Of a DNA stretch of 64,000 nucleotides, positions 53,596-62,863 are shown piece by piece (position 1 is the first letter of the stretch; every line of letters starts with the position of its first letter). The notes beneath the pieces were generated by a model. The model was not told where the DNA came from. It saw nothing but the letters and a program-made list of their open reading frames with translations, and made no database searches. The stretch spans positions 124,001 to 188,000 of the forward strand of contig CAVTSL010000012.1 in assembly GCA_963737405.1 (NCBI GenBank), written 5' to 3'. A program made the translations under genes and the position numbers. This DNA comes from JACCTU01 sp963737405. Lineage in GTDB: Bacteria > Actinomycetota > Thermoleophilia > Gaiellales > Gaiellaceae.

Positions 53596-54541
53596 GCGTC
53601 CCGGACGTTCCGTTCTTCTCGGGCTCGGCGGTCGAGGCTGCCGTGCCGCCTGAACGCGCGCTCGAGGCGGTTCGCGACGCGTTCGTCGCCTACGCGCGCG
53701 GTGAGTGGACGATGCCGCCGAAGGTCTACGTCCCGGCGTATCCCGCGGGCGACTTTCGGGCGATGCCGGCGCTCGGCGGCGGTCACTCGCTGCTCAAGTG
53801 GGTGACGTCGTTTCCGTCGAACCCGGCGGTCGGATTGCCCACCGTGATGGGGCTCGTGCTCGTGTCGGACGCATCGAACGGCGTGCTCCGCGCGGTGCTC
53901 GACGCCGGTGCGGTGACGGCGCTTCGGACGGGAGCCGCGGCGGTGCTCGCGGCAGAAACGGTCGGCCGTTCGGACGCCGAGTCGGCGGCGGTGATCGGCG
54001 CCGGGGTGAACGGGCGGGCCGCGGCGCGGACGCTCCTCGCGCGCGGCGGCGGCGCGTCGCGCTCTGGGACGTCGACGAATCGCGTGCGCGAGCGGTCGCC
54101 GACGAGCTCGGCGCCGACGTCGCGCGTTCCCGCGAAGAAGCGCTCGGCGCGGACGTCCTTGTGACGGTGACGCCGGGACGCGAGGTGCTCCTCGGTGAGG
54201 GTGCCCTTCGACCCGGGCAGCACGCGTCGCTGATGGGCGCGGACGGTCCCGGGAAGCAGGAGATCGACGTGCGCGAGCTCGCACGCGTTCGCGTCTTCTG
54301 CGACGACTGGGAGCAGGCGAGCCACAACGGGGATCTCGTGCACGCGGTCGAGGCGGGCGTGCTGTCGCGCGACGACGTGACGGAGCTCGGGCTCGTTCTC
54401 GCCGGCGACGCCGTGGGGCGCCGCTCGGACGACGAGTCGACCGTGTTCGACTCGACCGGCCTGGCGATCCAGGACCTCGCGATCGCCCTCGCGGCGCTCG
54501 AACGAGCGGGCGAGCTCGATCTGCCGCGCTTCCAGCCCTAG
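53592..54541 (+). CDS. Ornithine cyclodeaminase / mu-crystallin-like protein (apparent frame break)
   Basis: About 316 residues. N-terminal part MPPKVYVPAYPAGDFRAMPA and HSLLKWVTSFPSN; Rossmann loop SAAVIGAGVNGRAAARTLLA. The frame then shifts near 54045-54062 and continues VALWDVDESRARAVADELG, VLVTVTPGREVLL, and STGLAIQDLAIALAALE. Members convert ornithine to proline, or reduce ketimines, alanine or other imino acids with NAD(P)H. The GTG start overlaps the pntB stop (GTGA), which ties this NAD(P)-dependent enzyme to the NADPH supply. Confidence 0.85.
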
Positions 54542-55668
54542 GTCGCCGCGACGGCGCGCGCGGGATCGAGGAGGTCGAGGATCGGGTCTCGATCGCCGAG
54601 GAGCGCACGGGCGACGAGCCGGCCTGCCGCGAACCCGAGCACGTTGCCGTGACCGGAGTACCCGGCGGCGACCCAGACGCGTTCGCTGCCCGGAAGCGTC
54701 CCGACGAGCGGAAGGAGATCGTCGGTCGTCCCCCAGATCCCGGCCCAGCGGTGCGTGATCTCCGGCCGCCGTCCGAGCAGCTCGGACGCGAGCGCCTCGA
54801 TCCGCTCCTGGACGACGTCGGTCACGACCTCCTCGTCGGTCCACTCGTCGTCCAGGCCCGCGTCCCGCGAGCCGCCGATGACGAGCCGGCGATCCGGCGT
54901 CTGCTGCCAGTAGTCGAAGCCGTGGCGCGCGTAGTGCGGTCGCTCGAAGAGCAGCTCCGGCAGCGGTTCGGTGACGAGCACCTGCCCGCGGGTCGACCGG
55001 ATCGACGCGTCGAGCTCGGGGACGAGGCCGGTGCCCGAACCGTCAGTCGCGACGACGACGCGCTCCGCCGTCAGCGCGTCGAGCGTGTCGACGCGGCTGC
55101 CCTCGACGAGCTCGGCGCCGCCCTCGGCGGCGAGTCGGGCGAGACGGCGTACCCAACGGGCCGGGTGCAGCGCGCCGTCGGGCGGATGCAGCACGGCGGC
55201 GGGGAACCGGTCGCCGAGCGGCGGCGGCGGGTCGTCGAGCCACTCGGCCGCGAAGCCGTCCTCGACGAGTGCGTCGTACTCCGCACGCAGCTCGGTGCGC
55301 TCGTCCTCGTCGACGGCGAGCCGCAGGCTGCCGACGGCGCGGAATGCGTCGCCGGCGAGCGCGGCCATCCGCCGCTGGGCGTCCTCGGTCAGTTGCCAGT
55401 ATGTTCGTGCCCGATCCGCGCCGAGCTGCCGTCGAGCGACGTCGTAGGCCATGGCGCCGCCGCGCAGCGCGAAGCCGCCGTTTCGGCCGCTCGCGCCACT
55501 CGCGATCTCCCGCGCCTCGTGCAGGCGCACGCGGAGCCCGGCCTCCGCGAGGACGAGTGCGCACGAGCAGCCCGTGACACCGCCGCCGACGATCTCGACA
55601 TCGGGGGTGCCCGCTGCGGAGGTCCGCGGCAGCGGCTGCTCGGGATCTTCGAGCCAGTACGACGCCAT
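54538..55668 (-). CDS. FAD-dependent amine/amino-acid oxidase (DAO family, PuuB-like)
   Basis: 376 residues. FAD loop VEIVGGGVTGCSCALVLAEAG, GASGRNGGFALRGG, the middle SYWLEDPEQPLP N-terminus, FDYWQQTPDRRLVIGGSRD, and the second FAD site WVAAGYSGHGNVLGFAAGRL. This pattern is that of gamma-glutamylputrescine oxidase and related amine oxidases. The GR-NGG motif is the family hallmark. Its stop overlaps the convergent cyclodeaminase gene by four bases; both work on amino compounds, but they are not co-transcribed. Confidence 0.88.
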   Translation of the reverse strand: MASYWLEDPEQPLPRTSAAGTPDVEIVGGGVTGCSCALVLAEAGLRVRLHEAREIASGASGRNGGFALRGGAMAYDVARRQLGADRARTYWQLTEDAQRRMAALAGDAFRAVGSLRLAVDEDERTELRAEYDALVEDGFAAEWLDDPPPPLGDRFPAAVLHPPDGALHPARWVRRLARLAAEGGAELVEGSRVDTLDALTAERVVVATDGSGTGLVPELDASIRSTRGQVLVTEPLPELLFERPHYARHGFDYWQQTPDRRLVIGGSRDAGLDDEWTDEEVVTDVVQERIEALASELLGRRPEITHRWAGIWGTTDDLLPLVGTLPGSERVWVAAGYSGHGNVLGFAAGRLVARALLGDRDPILDLLDPARAVAAT

Positions 55669-55681
55669 CGAGCGATCGTAC

Positions 55682-56666
55682 TCACCGCCCTGTCCTTCGA
55701 TAGATCCCGTCGCTCGACGCGACGAGACCGGCGAGCTCGAGCTCCGACAGCGCTGCCATCGCCTCGCCTGCGCCGAGGCCGGTCGCGCGGACGAGCTCGT
55801 CACCGGTGAGCGGTGCGTCGAGTCGATCGAAGAGCGCCTTCGCCGTTGGGCCCAGGTCGGCCTCGGCATCGTCCGCCGCGGTCAGGCCGAACAGCTCGAG
55901 CACGTCTGCCGGTGCGGTGAGCGGCGTGGCACCGAGCTTCAGCAGCGCATTCGAGCCGGCGCTCAACGACGAGGTGATCTCGCCCGGGCAGGCGAACACC
56001 TCGCGTCCCTCTTCGAGTGCGAAGTCGGCAGTGATGAGCGCGCCGCTTCGCTCTCGGGCCTCGACCACGATCGTCGCCTGCGCGAGTCCGGCGATGATGC
56101 GGTTGCGCGCCGGGAAGCGCCAGGGCGCGGGCTCGACGCCGGGGGCGTACTCGGACACGACGAGCCCGGTGTCTGCGATCCGGCGGGCGAGCTCGGCGTG
56201 CGCCGCCGGATAGTCGCGGTCGATGCCGCAGCCGAGGACGGCGACGGTCGCTCCGCCCGCGTCGAGGGCGCCGCGGTGCGCCTCTCCGTCGACTCCGCGC
56301 GCCAATCCACTGACGACGACGAGCCCTGCCGCCGAGAGCTCGCGTCCGAGCAGCCGAGCGACCTGGGTCCCGTACCCGCTGCAGCGCCCGCGCTCCGACG
56401 ATCGCGACCGCGGGGCGCGCGAGCAGCTCAGCGCTCGCCGTCCCTCGGAGGAAGAGCCCGCTCGGCGCGTCGTGGATCGCCCGAAGGAGCGGCGGAAACA
56501 GCGGGTCGGAGCGAGCGAGCCAGCGCAGCCCGCGGCGCTCGAGAGCGTCGAGGTACACCTTCGCGTCGAACGCCCTCCTGAACGCGTTGAATCGCGCAGA
56601 CCGCTCTTCGAACCGGGCATGCACGTTTCGCTCGGCGGCGAAGGCGGCAAGGGCGAGCTCTCTCAC
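55682..56666 (-). CDS. dprA: DNA processing protein DprA (apparent frame break)
   Basis: About 327 residues. N-terminal helical part, then the Rossmann core VAIVGAR ... SGYGTQVARLLGREL, VVVSGLARGVDGEAHRGAL, VLGCGIDRDYPAAHAEL, FPARNRIIAGLAQATIVVEA, SGALITADFALEEGREVFACPG, and a winged-helix end. One extra base near 56379-56388 separates the first piece from the second. DprA loads RecA on incoming single-stranded DNA during transformation. Start GTG at 56666 overlaps the comM stop (GTGA). Confidence 0.9.
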
Positions 56667-58119
56667 GCCGTCAGCTCCTTCGGTGCGCGATAGGAGAGAG
56701 CCTCGCCGACGTGGTCGGTCCCGACGGAGTCCGAGCCGGCGAGGGCCGCGATCGTCGCCGCCACGCGGGCGACGCGCGCACGTCCGCGGCCCGAGAGCGG
56801 CAGTGACTCGACCGCACGCGTGAGCAGCGCGTCCGCGTTCTCGTCGCGCTTCGGAACGTGCTGCTCGAGCCGCGTTCGCGCCGCCGCGACCCGCTCGCGA
56901 ACGGGCGCCGAAGCCTCCCCCGCCGAGCCCGCGAGATCGTGCGCGCGCGGCCTGGGCACGAGGACGACGAGATCGAACCGGTCGAGCAGCGCGCGCGACA
57001 GCTTGTTCGCGTACGCGGTCAGCCGCTGCGGCGTGCACGAACACGCAAGCAGCGGATCGCCGCGCGCGCCGCACGGGCACAGGTTCATCGTCCCGACGAG
57101 CTGGAAGCGCGCCGGATAGAGCACCGTGCCCTCCGCGCGAGCGACGCTGATCACCCCGTCTTCGAGCGGCTGGCGCAGCGCCTCCAGCGCCGGGCGGACG
57201 AACTCCGGCAGCTCGTCCAACAGCAGCACGCCTCGATGGGCGAGGCTCGCCTCGCCGGGCCGCGGGCCGCGACCACCGCCGACGATCGCAGCCGCGGACG
57301 CGGTGTGGTGCGGCGCACGGAAGGGCGGCGTCGTCACGAGCGGGTGCTCGGGCCGGCAGGATCCCGGCCACCGAGTGGATCCGCGTGACCTCGAGCGCCG
57401 CCCCGTCCAGCAGCGCCGGCAAGCAGCCCCGGGAGCCTGCGCGCGAGCATCGTCTTCCCCGTTCCCGGCGGCCCGGCGAAGAGCAGGTTGTGGCCGCCTG
57501 CAGCCGCGATCTCGAGGGCGCGCCGGGCGCGTTCCTGTCCTCGCACGTCCTGCAGGTCCGGCGCGGCCGGCGGCGGACGGCCGTTCCGCGGGGGGACGGG
57601 CTCGGGCTCGTGCTCGCCGCGGAGGTACGCGACCGCTTCGGCGAGGTGCCAGACCGGCACGGGTTCCACGCCCGCGAGCGCGGCCTCGCGCGCCGAGTGC
57701 GCTGCGCAGATGATTCGCGGCATCCTCGCCCGTCGCGCGCCTTCAGCCACCGCGAAGACGCCGGAGACCGGCCGAACCCGTCCGTCGAGCGCGAGCTCGC
57801 CGTGGACGGCGTGACGGTCGAGCTCGTCCCGAGGGATCTGCCCCGACGCAGCCAGGATCGCGAGGGCGATCGCGAGGTCGAACGACGACCCTTCCTTGCG
57901 AAGCGCCGCCGGCGCGAGATTGACCGTGATCCTCCCGCGTGGCCAGTCGCACTCCGCGCAGCGGACCCCGCTCCGGACCCGCTCCTTCGCCTCGGTCACG
58001 GCTCGATCGGCGAGTCCGACGATCGTGAAGCCGGGCATCTGGCCGCCGACGTGCGCCTCGACCTCGACGCGTCGAGCGTCGAGCCCTACGAGCGCATGAG
58101 TGACCGCGCGTGCGAGCAC
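56663..58119 (-). CDS. comM: ComM / YifB-type Mg-chelatase-like AAA+ protein (two frame breaks)
   Basis: About 485 residues. N-terminal Lon-like part MPGFTIVGLADRAVTEAKERV, SGQIPRDELDRHAVHGELAL; AAA+ core with Walker A FAGPPGTGKTMLARRLPGLL, Walker B VLLLDELPEF, and Cys motif NLCPCG ... CSCTPQRL. Breaks near 57422 (one extra T) and 57349-57353 (one extra C) restore GLLPALLDGAALEVTRIHSV and ILPAEHPLVTTPPFRAPHHT. ComM is a helicase that drives branch migration in natural transformation. Start GTG at 58119. Confidence 0.9.
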
Positions 58120-58156
58120 GTTGTCACACTAGGCGACAACGTGTGCCATCTCTGTG

Positions 58157-59278
58157 TCAACTGTGTGACAACTTGCGCGCAACGAGCACGTCTTCGAAGT
58201 ATTCGCCCGCCCGCCGTCCGGTGCGTCGGTTTACGTGTCTGCGCAGACGATGATCGAGTTGCAGACCCGCACGTTCCAGCACGTCGCCGTAGAGCTCGCG
58301 CCGATCGTTCACGACGACGACCACGTATGCGCCAGCACGCAAACGCTCCGCCGAGCGTTCGAGCACGCGCGCGATGCCGTCCACATACTCCGCGATCGCC
58401 GATTTCGTCGCACCCTTCCCGAGCTCGAGCGAGCCGAGGTCGTCCAGACCGAGCAGTTCGTACGCGTAGCGGTGCTGCTCGTGGTAGTCGATCAGGCCCG
58501 GGTACGGAGGCGAGGTGACGATCCCGTCGTACGGCCCACCGAGCTCGAGCTCGCGGGCGTCGCCGTGCAGGACCGACGCGGTCCGCCCGTCCGCACGCGC
58601 ACGCGAGAACGCATGGATGCGCGAAACGGTGTCGAGCGCATACCGGCGAAGGAAGTGGGCCGCGCGGTCGATCGGCCTGCACTCCCGCTTGTGCTTGTGG
58701 CACCAGTACGGGCCGCGCTGCGGATCGCGCGGAAAGTCGAGGTCGAAGTGCGTCGTGCGTCGCGCCGACCGCGCGGCCCGGGCGAGCACGACTCGAAGGA
58801 CGTCCCGATGCTCGTACTCGCCGATGATCGACCGGAACGCCAGGAGCTCTGCGAGCGCGCGCGGGGCGTACCAGCGACGGAGGTAGGGGCTCGCTCCCGC
58901 AACGCGGCGCGCGTCGAGGTCGCCGAGCCGCGAGCTCGCCTCGTTCACGTCTCGCTCGAGCGCCTCGAGGTTGTACCGGGTCGTCTTGACCCGCATCAGG
59001 AGCGCGTTGAACGCTGCGATGTCGGCGCCGGTCGCGTCGCGGTCGCTCTCGAGTGCCTGGACGAGAGTCGTGCCGGAACCGGCGAACGGATCGAGCACCC
59101 GGCCACCGGGGGGGACGTAGCGTTCCAGCAGTACCTCGACGAGCTGCGGGATGAACTTTCCCAGGTACGGGTGGAGCCGGTGGACGTGCCGCGTCCGCTC
59201 GTGCTCGGGCAGCTCGTGCTCGGACCACGAGAGGTCCAGGTCGATCTCGTCGTACAGCAGTTCCTGCGTCGGAGCCAT
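58157..59278 (-). CDS. DNA adenine/cytosine-N4 methyltransferase
   Basis: 373 residues. SAM loop LDPFAGSGTTLVQALESD and catalytic motif TSPPYPGLIDYHEQHR. N-terminal text HPYLGKFIPQLVEVLLERYV is typical of this group, in which the catalytic motif comes after the SAM loop. TSPPY allows N6-adenine or N4-cytosine as target; sequence does not decide. No restriction endonuclease gene is next to it. It sits between yraN and comM, which are usually neighbours, so it is an insertion into the competence/repair part of this operon. Confidence 0.88.
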   Translation of the reverse strand: MAPTQELLYDEIDLDLSWSEHELPEHERTRHVHRLHPYLGKFIPQLVEVLLERYVPPGGRVLDPFAGSGTTLVQALESDRDATGADIAAFNALLMRVKTTRYNLEALERDVNEASSRLGDLDARRVAGASPYLRRWYAPRALAELLAFRSIIGEYEHRDVLRVVLARAARSARRTTHFDLDFPRDPQRGPYWCHKHKRECRPIDRAAHFLRRYALDTVSRIHAFSRARADGRTASVLHGDARELELGGPYDGIVTSPPYPGLIDYHEQHRYAYELLGLDDLGSLELGKGATKSAIAEYVDGIARVLERSAERLRAGAYVVVVVNDRRELYGDVLERAGLQLDHRLRRHVNRRTGRRAGEYFEDVLVARKLSHS

Positions 59279-59300
59279 CGCCTCCGACGGAGTTCGGCTC

Positions 59301-59648
59301 CTACAACGGATCTCCTAGCGGGACGCGGCGGAGCTCGCGGCCCTCCACGGCGACGACCTCGAACTCGACGTCGACGCCTGCAAGCGACGGCTGCCGCGCG
59401 AGCCACGCCTCGGCCGCCTGGAACAGCCGACGCTGCTTCTCGCGGCCGACCATCTCCTCGGGCAGGCCGAAGCCGCTCCCGCTCTTCGACTTGACCTCGG
59501 AGAACACGAGGCGGCGACCGCGACGCACGATCAGGTCGAGCTCGTAGCCGGCGCTCCAGACGTTGACGCCGAGGATGCGATAGCCGCGCAGGCGGTAGTG
59601 CAGCAGCGCGCGGCGTTCAGCTCGCTGCCCTGAGCCCTTCCTCGGCAC
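59301..59648 (-). CDS. YraN / UPF0102 family nuclease-fold protein
   Basis: 115 residues. The block GQRAERRALLHYRLRGYRIL, then GYELDLIVRRGRRLVFSEVKS with the D...E-x-K triad of the PD-(D/E)xK fold, then REKQRRLFQAAEAWLA. The activity is not proven in any organism to my knowledge. The GTG at 59648 gives the expected length; the gene overlaps the end of rnhB by 32 bases. rnhB-yraN-comM-dprA is a common order. Confidence 0.88.
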   Translation of the reverse strand: MPRKGSGQRAERRALLHYRLRGYRILGVNVWSAGYELDLIVRRGRRLVFSEVKSKSGSGFGLPEEMVGREKQRRLFQAAEAWLARQPSLAGVDVEFEVVAVEGRELRRVPLGDPL

Positions 59649-60279
59649 GATCCGCGTAGCAGAGCGCCTGGAACGACCGGCGGTGGATGGAGGACGGCCC
59701 GCGCTCCCGGACGACCGCCGAGTGGCCCGGCGTGATGTAGCCGACGTGCGACGAAAACCCGTAGTGCGGGAAGACCGCATCCATCCGCCGCATCGCGCGA
59801 TCGCGCACGACCTTGGCGATGATCGACGCGGCGGCGATCGCGGCGCTCTTCGTGTCGCCGTCGACGATCGCCTTGTGCGGCGGCGCCGTCGGGCCCAGTC
59901 GGAATCCGTCGACGAGGCAGAGCTCGGCCGGCGGCGCGAGCGACCAGAGCGCTGAGCGCATGCCGGCGAGGTTCGAGCGATGGAGACCGTTCCGGTCGAT
60001 CTCGCGCGCGGAGAAGATGCGCACCGAGATCTTGGCTGCGCAGCCGACAACGGCGCGGAAGAGCTCCTGCCGCTCCGCAGGCGACAGCTGCTTCGAGTCG
60101 TTCAGCTGCGCGAGCGGGCGGACCCGGTGGTCGCGGAGACAGGCGTAGTCGAGCAGCACTCCCGCGACGACGAGCGGCCCGGCGAGTGAGCCCCGCCCCG
60201 CCTCGTCGACGCCGGCTACGAACCGTGCGCCGTGCTTGCGATCGAACCGAAGGAGACGCTGACCGCTGCTCAGGGGCAC
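59617..60279 (-). CDS. rnhB: Ribonuclease HII
   Basis: 220 residues. GVDEAGRGSLAGPLV with the catalytic Asp-Glu, LNDSKQLSPAERQEL, VDGFRLGPTA, DTKSAAIAAASIIAKVVRDR and YGFSSHVGYITPGH. It cuts RNA in RNA-DNA hybrids and single ribonucleotides. GTG start. Usual place after rplS. Confidence 0.95.
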   Translation of the reverse strand: MPLSSGQRLLRFDRKHGARFVAGVDEAGRGSLAGPLVVAGVLLDYACLRDHRVRPLAQLNDSKQLSPAERQELFRAVVGCAAKISVRIFSAREIDRNGLHRSNLAGMRSALWSLAPPAELCLVDGFRLGPTAPPHKAIVDGDTKSAAIAAASIIAKVVRDRAMRRMDAVFPHYGFSSHVGYITPGHSAVVRERGPSSIHRRSFQALCYADRAEEGLRAAS

Positions 60280-60300
60280 GCGGCGAGGATAGCGCCGCCG

Positions 60301-60870
60301 TCAGCCGACCCCTTCGGCTGTGGAAAAGGTCTTACGCTTCCGCGTTGGCCGGCTGGGGCTCGCCCTCGGCCTCAGGCTCGGGCTCGGGCTCGCCACCGGC
60401 TCCCCGACGGCCTCGGCGACCGGGTCCTGCTCCTGCTCGACATCCGCCGGCCCCGTCGCCGCGGGAGCTTCCTCCGTGGCCTGCTCCGTGACCTCCGCGC
60501 GCGCGGCAGCCGCCTGCCCCGGGCGCTGCTGCTTCTCGCGCACCCGCGCCTTCTTGCCGACCTTGTCGCGCAGGTAGTAGAGCTTTGCGCGCCGCACATC
60601 GCCGATCGCCATGACTTCGATCCGCTCGATCTTCGGCGAGTGGAGCGGGAACGTCCGCTCGACGCCGACTCCGAACGACTGCTTGCGAACGGTGAAGGTC
60701 TCGCGGGCGCCGGCGCCCTGACGCTTGATCACGATGCCCTCGAAGACCTGGACGCGGCGGCGCTGGCCCTCGATGACCTGAAAGTGCACCCGGACGGTGT
60801 CGCCCGCCTTGAACTGCGGGATCCCGTCGCGCAACTGGGCGCGCTCGATGGAGTCGATCACGTTGCTCAT
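60301..60870 (-). CDS. rplS: 50S ribosomal protein L19 with long C-terminal tail
   Basis: 189 residues. The normal part is MSNVIDSIERAQLRDGIPQF, FEGIVIKRQGAGARETFTVR, FPLHSPKIERIEVMAIGDVRRAKLYYLRD. After about residue 117 an extra tail of some 70 residues follows, rich in Ala, Glu, Pro and Gln (ARAEVTEQATEEAPAATGP), and then a basic end PSRPTRKRK. Standard L19 has about 115 residues. Before the ATG stands CCTCCTT, the complement of a ribosome site, just after a GGCCC-TCG-GGGCC hairpin; no normal Shine-Dalgarno is seen. Confidence 0.93.
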   Translation of the reverse strand: MSNVIDSIERAQLRDGIPQFKAGDTVRVHFQVIEGQRRRVQVFEGIVIKRQGAGARETFTVRKQSFGVGVERTFPLHSPKIERIEVMAIGDVRRAKLYYLRDKVGKKARVREKQQRPGQAAAARAEVTEQATEEAPAATGPADVEQEQDPVAEAVGEPVASPSPSLRPRASPSRPTRKRKTFSTAEGVG

Positions 60871-60902
60871 AGCAAGGAGGCCCCGAGGGCCGACGGGTGA
60901 TG

Positions 60903-61499
60903 TTAGCGGAAGGAAATCCGGTTCGGCGGCCAGTAGGTCGCGAACACCTTGCCGATGAGGTTCTCTCTCGGCACCGTCCCCCAGACCCTCGAGTCGCACG
61001 ACTGCGTGCGGTTGTCGCCCATCACGAAGTAGTGCGCCTTGGGGATCCGCTGCGGGTCGTAGGTGTTGAAGTCCCGGCGGCCAGGTGGGATGTACGGCTC
61101 GATCAGCTTCTTTCCGTTGATGAAGACCTCCCCGTCGCGCTGCTCCCAGAGCTCGCCCGGCAGGCCGATGATCCGCTTCACGAACGTTCCGGCGGGCGGG
61201 CACTGCTGCGCGGCGCGCGGCGGCGTGTTGAAGACGACGATGTCGCCCCGCTTCGGGTCGCGGAAGTGGTAGATGAACCGGTTCGCGAGCACCCGATCGG
61301 AGAAGCGTGCGAGGCAGCCCGGGCCGGGGCGGGCACAGTGCAGCCGGGGCTCCATCGAGGACGTCGGGATCCGGTACGGGTTGACGACCCACGCCTTGAT
61401 CGCGAGCACGATCGCGACCGCTCCGACGATCGTGACCAGCCAATCGAGGGCCACCGTCCACGCGTGCGGCAGCCCAAGGCGCTCGATCGGGTTCCTCAC
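60903..61499 (-). CDS. lepB: Signal peptidase I
   Basis: 198 residues. One N-terminal membrane helix (WLVTIVGAVAIVLAIKAWVV), the catalytic Ser48 in IPTSSMEP, catalytic Lys108 in TFVKRIIGLPGE, and the conserved end HYFVMGDNRTQSCDSRVWG. It cuts signal peptides on the outer face of the membrane. Start GTG overlaps the trmD stop by four bases. Confidence 0.95.
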   Translation of the reverse strand: MRNPIERLGLPHAWTVALDWLVTIVGAVAIVLAIKAWVVNPYRIPTSSMEPRLHCARPGPGCLARFSDRVLANRFIYHFRDPKRGDIVVFNTPPRAAQQCPPAGTFVKRIIGLPGELWEQRDGEVFINGKKLIEPYIPPGRRDFNTYDPQRIPKAHYFVMGDNRTQSCDSRVWGTVPRENLIGKVFATYWPPNRISFR

Positions 61500-62159
61500 C
61501 CGCGCACGCTCCGCAAACGGCTCTGCTCGCGTCGCCAGCCTTCGATTCGCTTGTGGTCTCCCGAGAGGAGGACGTCAGGCACACGCCAACCGCGGAACTC
61601 CGCCGGCCGCGTGTAGTGCGGGTACTCGATCCCGCGCTCGAGCTCGGCGGAGAAGCTCTCGTGCACGCTCGAGTGCTCGCTGCCGAGCGCGCCCGGGAGC
61701 AGTCGCGCGATCGCGTCGATGAGCACCATCGCCGGCAGGTCGCCGTTCGACAGGACGTACGGTCCGATCGAAATCGCGTCGCTCGCCAGGTTCGTCACGA
61801 CTCGCTCGTCGAAGCCCTCGAAGCGCGCGGACAGAATCGTCAGCCGCGGCTCGCCCGCGAGCTCCTCGACCACCTCCTGCGTGAGCTGCCGTCCGGCGGG
61901 CGTCATCGCGACCACCCGGCCGTCGGGTGCGGCCGCCGTAGACCGCGTCGAGCGCCGAGGCGACCACGTCGACGCGCAGCACCATCCCCGCCCCCCCGCC
62001 GTACGGCTCGTCGTCGACCTGGCGCGAGCTGAGCGGCGACGTGTCGCGGTAGTTGAAGAGCCGCAGGTCGAGCTCGGTCCCGAGCACCGCGGCGAGCGGC
62101 CGCTGCTCCGTCAACCATGCGTAGGCGTGCGGAATGAGCGTGAAGACGTCGATCTGCAC
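61496..62159 (-). CDS. trmD: tRNA (guanine37-N1)-methyltransferase (apparent frame break)
   Basis: About 221 residues. Start QIDVFTLIPHAYAWL, DEPYGGGAGMVLRVDVV; then after the break near 61932-61934 (one extra C, giving YGGAPDGRVVAMTPAGRQL) LILSARFEGFDERVV-type text, ISIGPYVLSNGDLPAMV (SAM knot), HYTRPAEFRGWRVPDVLLSGDH. It methylates G37 of several tRNAs. As this gene is essential in most bacteria, the break is probably a sequence error. Confidence 0.93.
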
Positions 62160-62171
62160 AGGGGCGTGAGG

Positions 62172-62642
62172 TTACTGGCCGTCCGCGAAGCCGCGCGAGA
62201 CAACGATTCGCCCCGCGTCGAGATCGACCTGCCGCACGCAGTCCTCGACGAGCGGGAGCAACAGGCCTGAGTCGAGCTCCAGCACGTCGTTCGCAGCGTA
62301 GTTCGAGACATCGCGCACGCTGCCGAGCGATCGGCCCTCCTCCTCGACCACCTCGAGCCCGATCAGGTCCGCGACGTAGTACTCGTCCTCGCCGGTCGGC
62401 GGGAGCGACGAGCGCGGAACCTCGAGAACGCTGCCGCGCTCCGGACGACGGTCGAGCCGGATCACGAGGCGCCCACCGGACCGCTTCGACTCCTCGACGT
62501 GCGCCTGCTCACCCGCGACGAGCAGCTCGGCGCCGACGGCAAACCGGTCGGGGTCGTCACTCGCTCCCTCGACCACGAAGGCTCCGCCGACACCGTGCGG
62601 CTTGCCCACCCGACCCACGACGACGAGCTCCTCAGCCGGCAA
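62172..62642 (-). CDS. rimM: Ribosome maturation factor RimM
   Basis: 156 residues. VVVGRVGKPHGVGGAFVVEG at the start, PPTGEDEYYVADLIGLEV in the middle (PRC-barrel) and a final NDVLELDSGLLLPLVEDC. It aids assembly of the 30S head around S19. A TTG start at 62642 overlaps the KH gene by 11 bases. Standard ffh-rpsP-khpA-rimM-trmD order. Confidence 0.95.
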   Translation of the reverse strand: MPAEELVVVGRVGKPHGVGGAFVVEGASDDPDRFAVGAELLVAGEQAHVEESKRSGGRLVIRLDRRPERGSVLEVPRSSLPPTGEDEYYVADLIGLEVVEEEGRSLGSVRDVSNYAANDVLELDSGLLLPLVEDCVRQVDLDAGRIVVSRGFADGQ

Positions 62643-62862
62643 TCTCGAGCACGACGCGTCGGTTCTCGTGTGCTCCGCCCGCCCGGACCACCGTCCGGAG
62701 CGCGCGTGCGATTCGTCCCTGGCGGCCGATCACCTTGCCGACGTCGCCCTCGGCCACGTGCAGGTGGAGCACGAGCGCGTCGTCGCGGTCCTCGCGCTCG
62801 ACCCGGACCGCGTCGGGCTCGTCGACGAGGCTGCGCGCGAGGAACTCGACGAGCTCGGCCAC
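62632..62862 (-). CDS. khpA: KH-domain RNA-binding protein KhpA
   Basis: 76 residues. KH signature VGKVIGRQGRIARALRTVV with the GxxG loop GRQG. A small cytoplasmic RNA-binding protein, partner of KhpB in Gram-positives. GTG start one base after the rpsP stop. Confidence 0.93.
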   Translation of the reverse strand: MAELVEFLARSLVDEPDAVRVEREDRDDALVLHLHVAEGDVGKVIGRQGRIARALRTVVRAGGAHENRRVVLEIAG

Positions 62863-62863
62863 G

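Noticed and set aside
58120..58190. Cluster of TTGTCACA/TGTGACAA-like repeats before comM as a competence operator
   Set aside because: Several short inverted and direct repeats are present but spacing is irregular and no known operator fits; a promoter for comM is possible but cannot be placed.
58157..59278. Restriction-modification system
   Set aside because: No endonuclease gene on either side; YraN has a nuclease fold but belongs to the housekeeping set and is found without methyltransferases.
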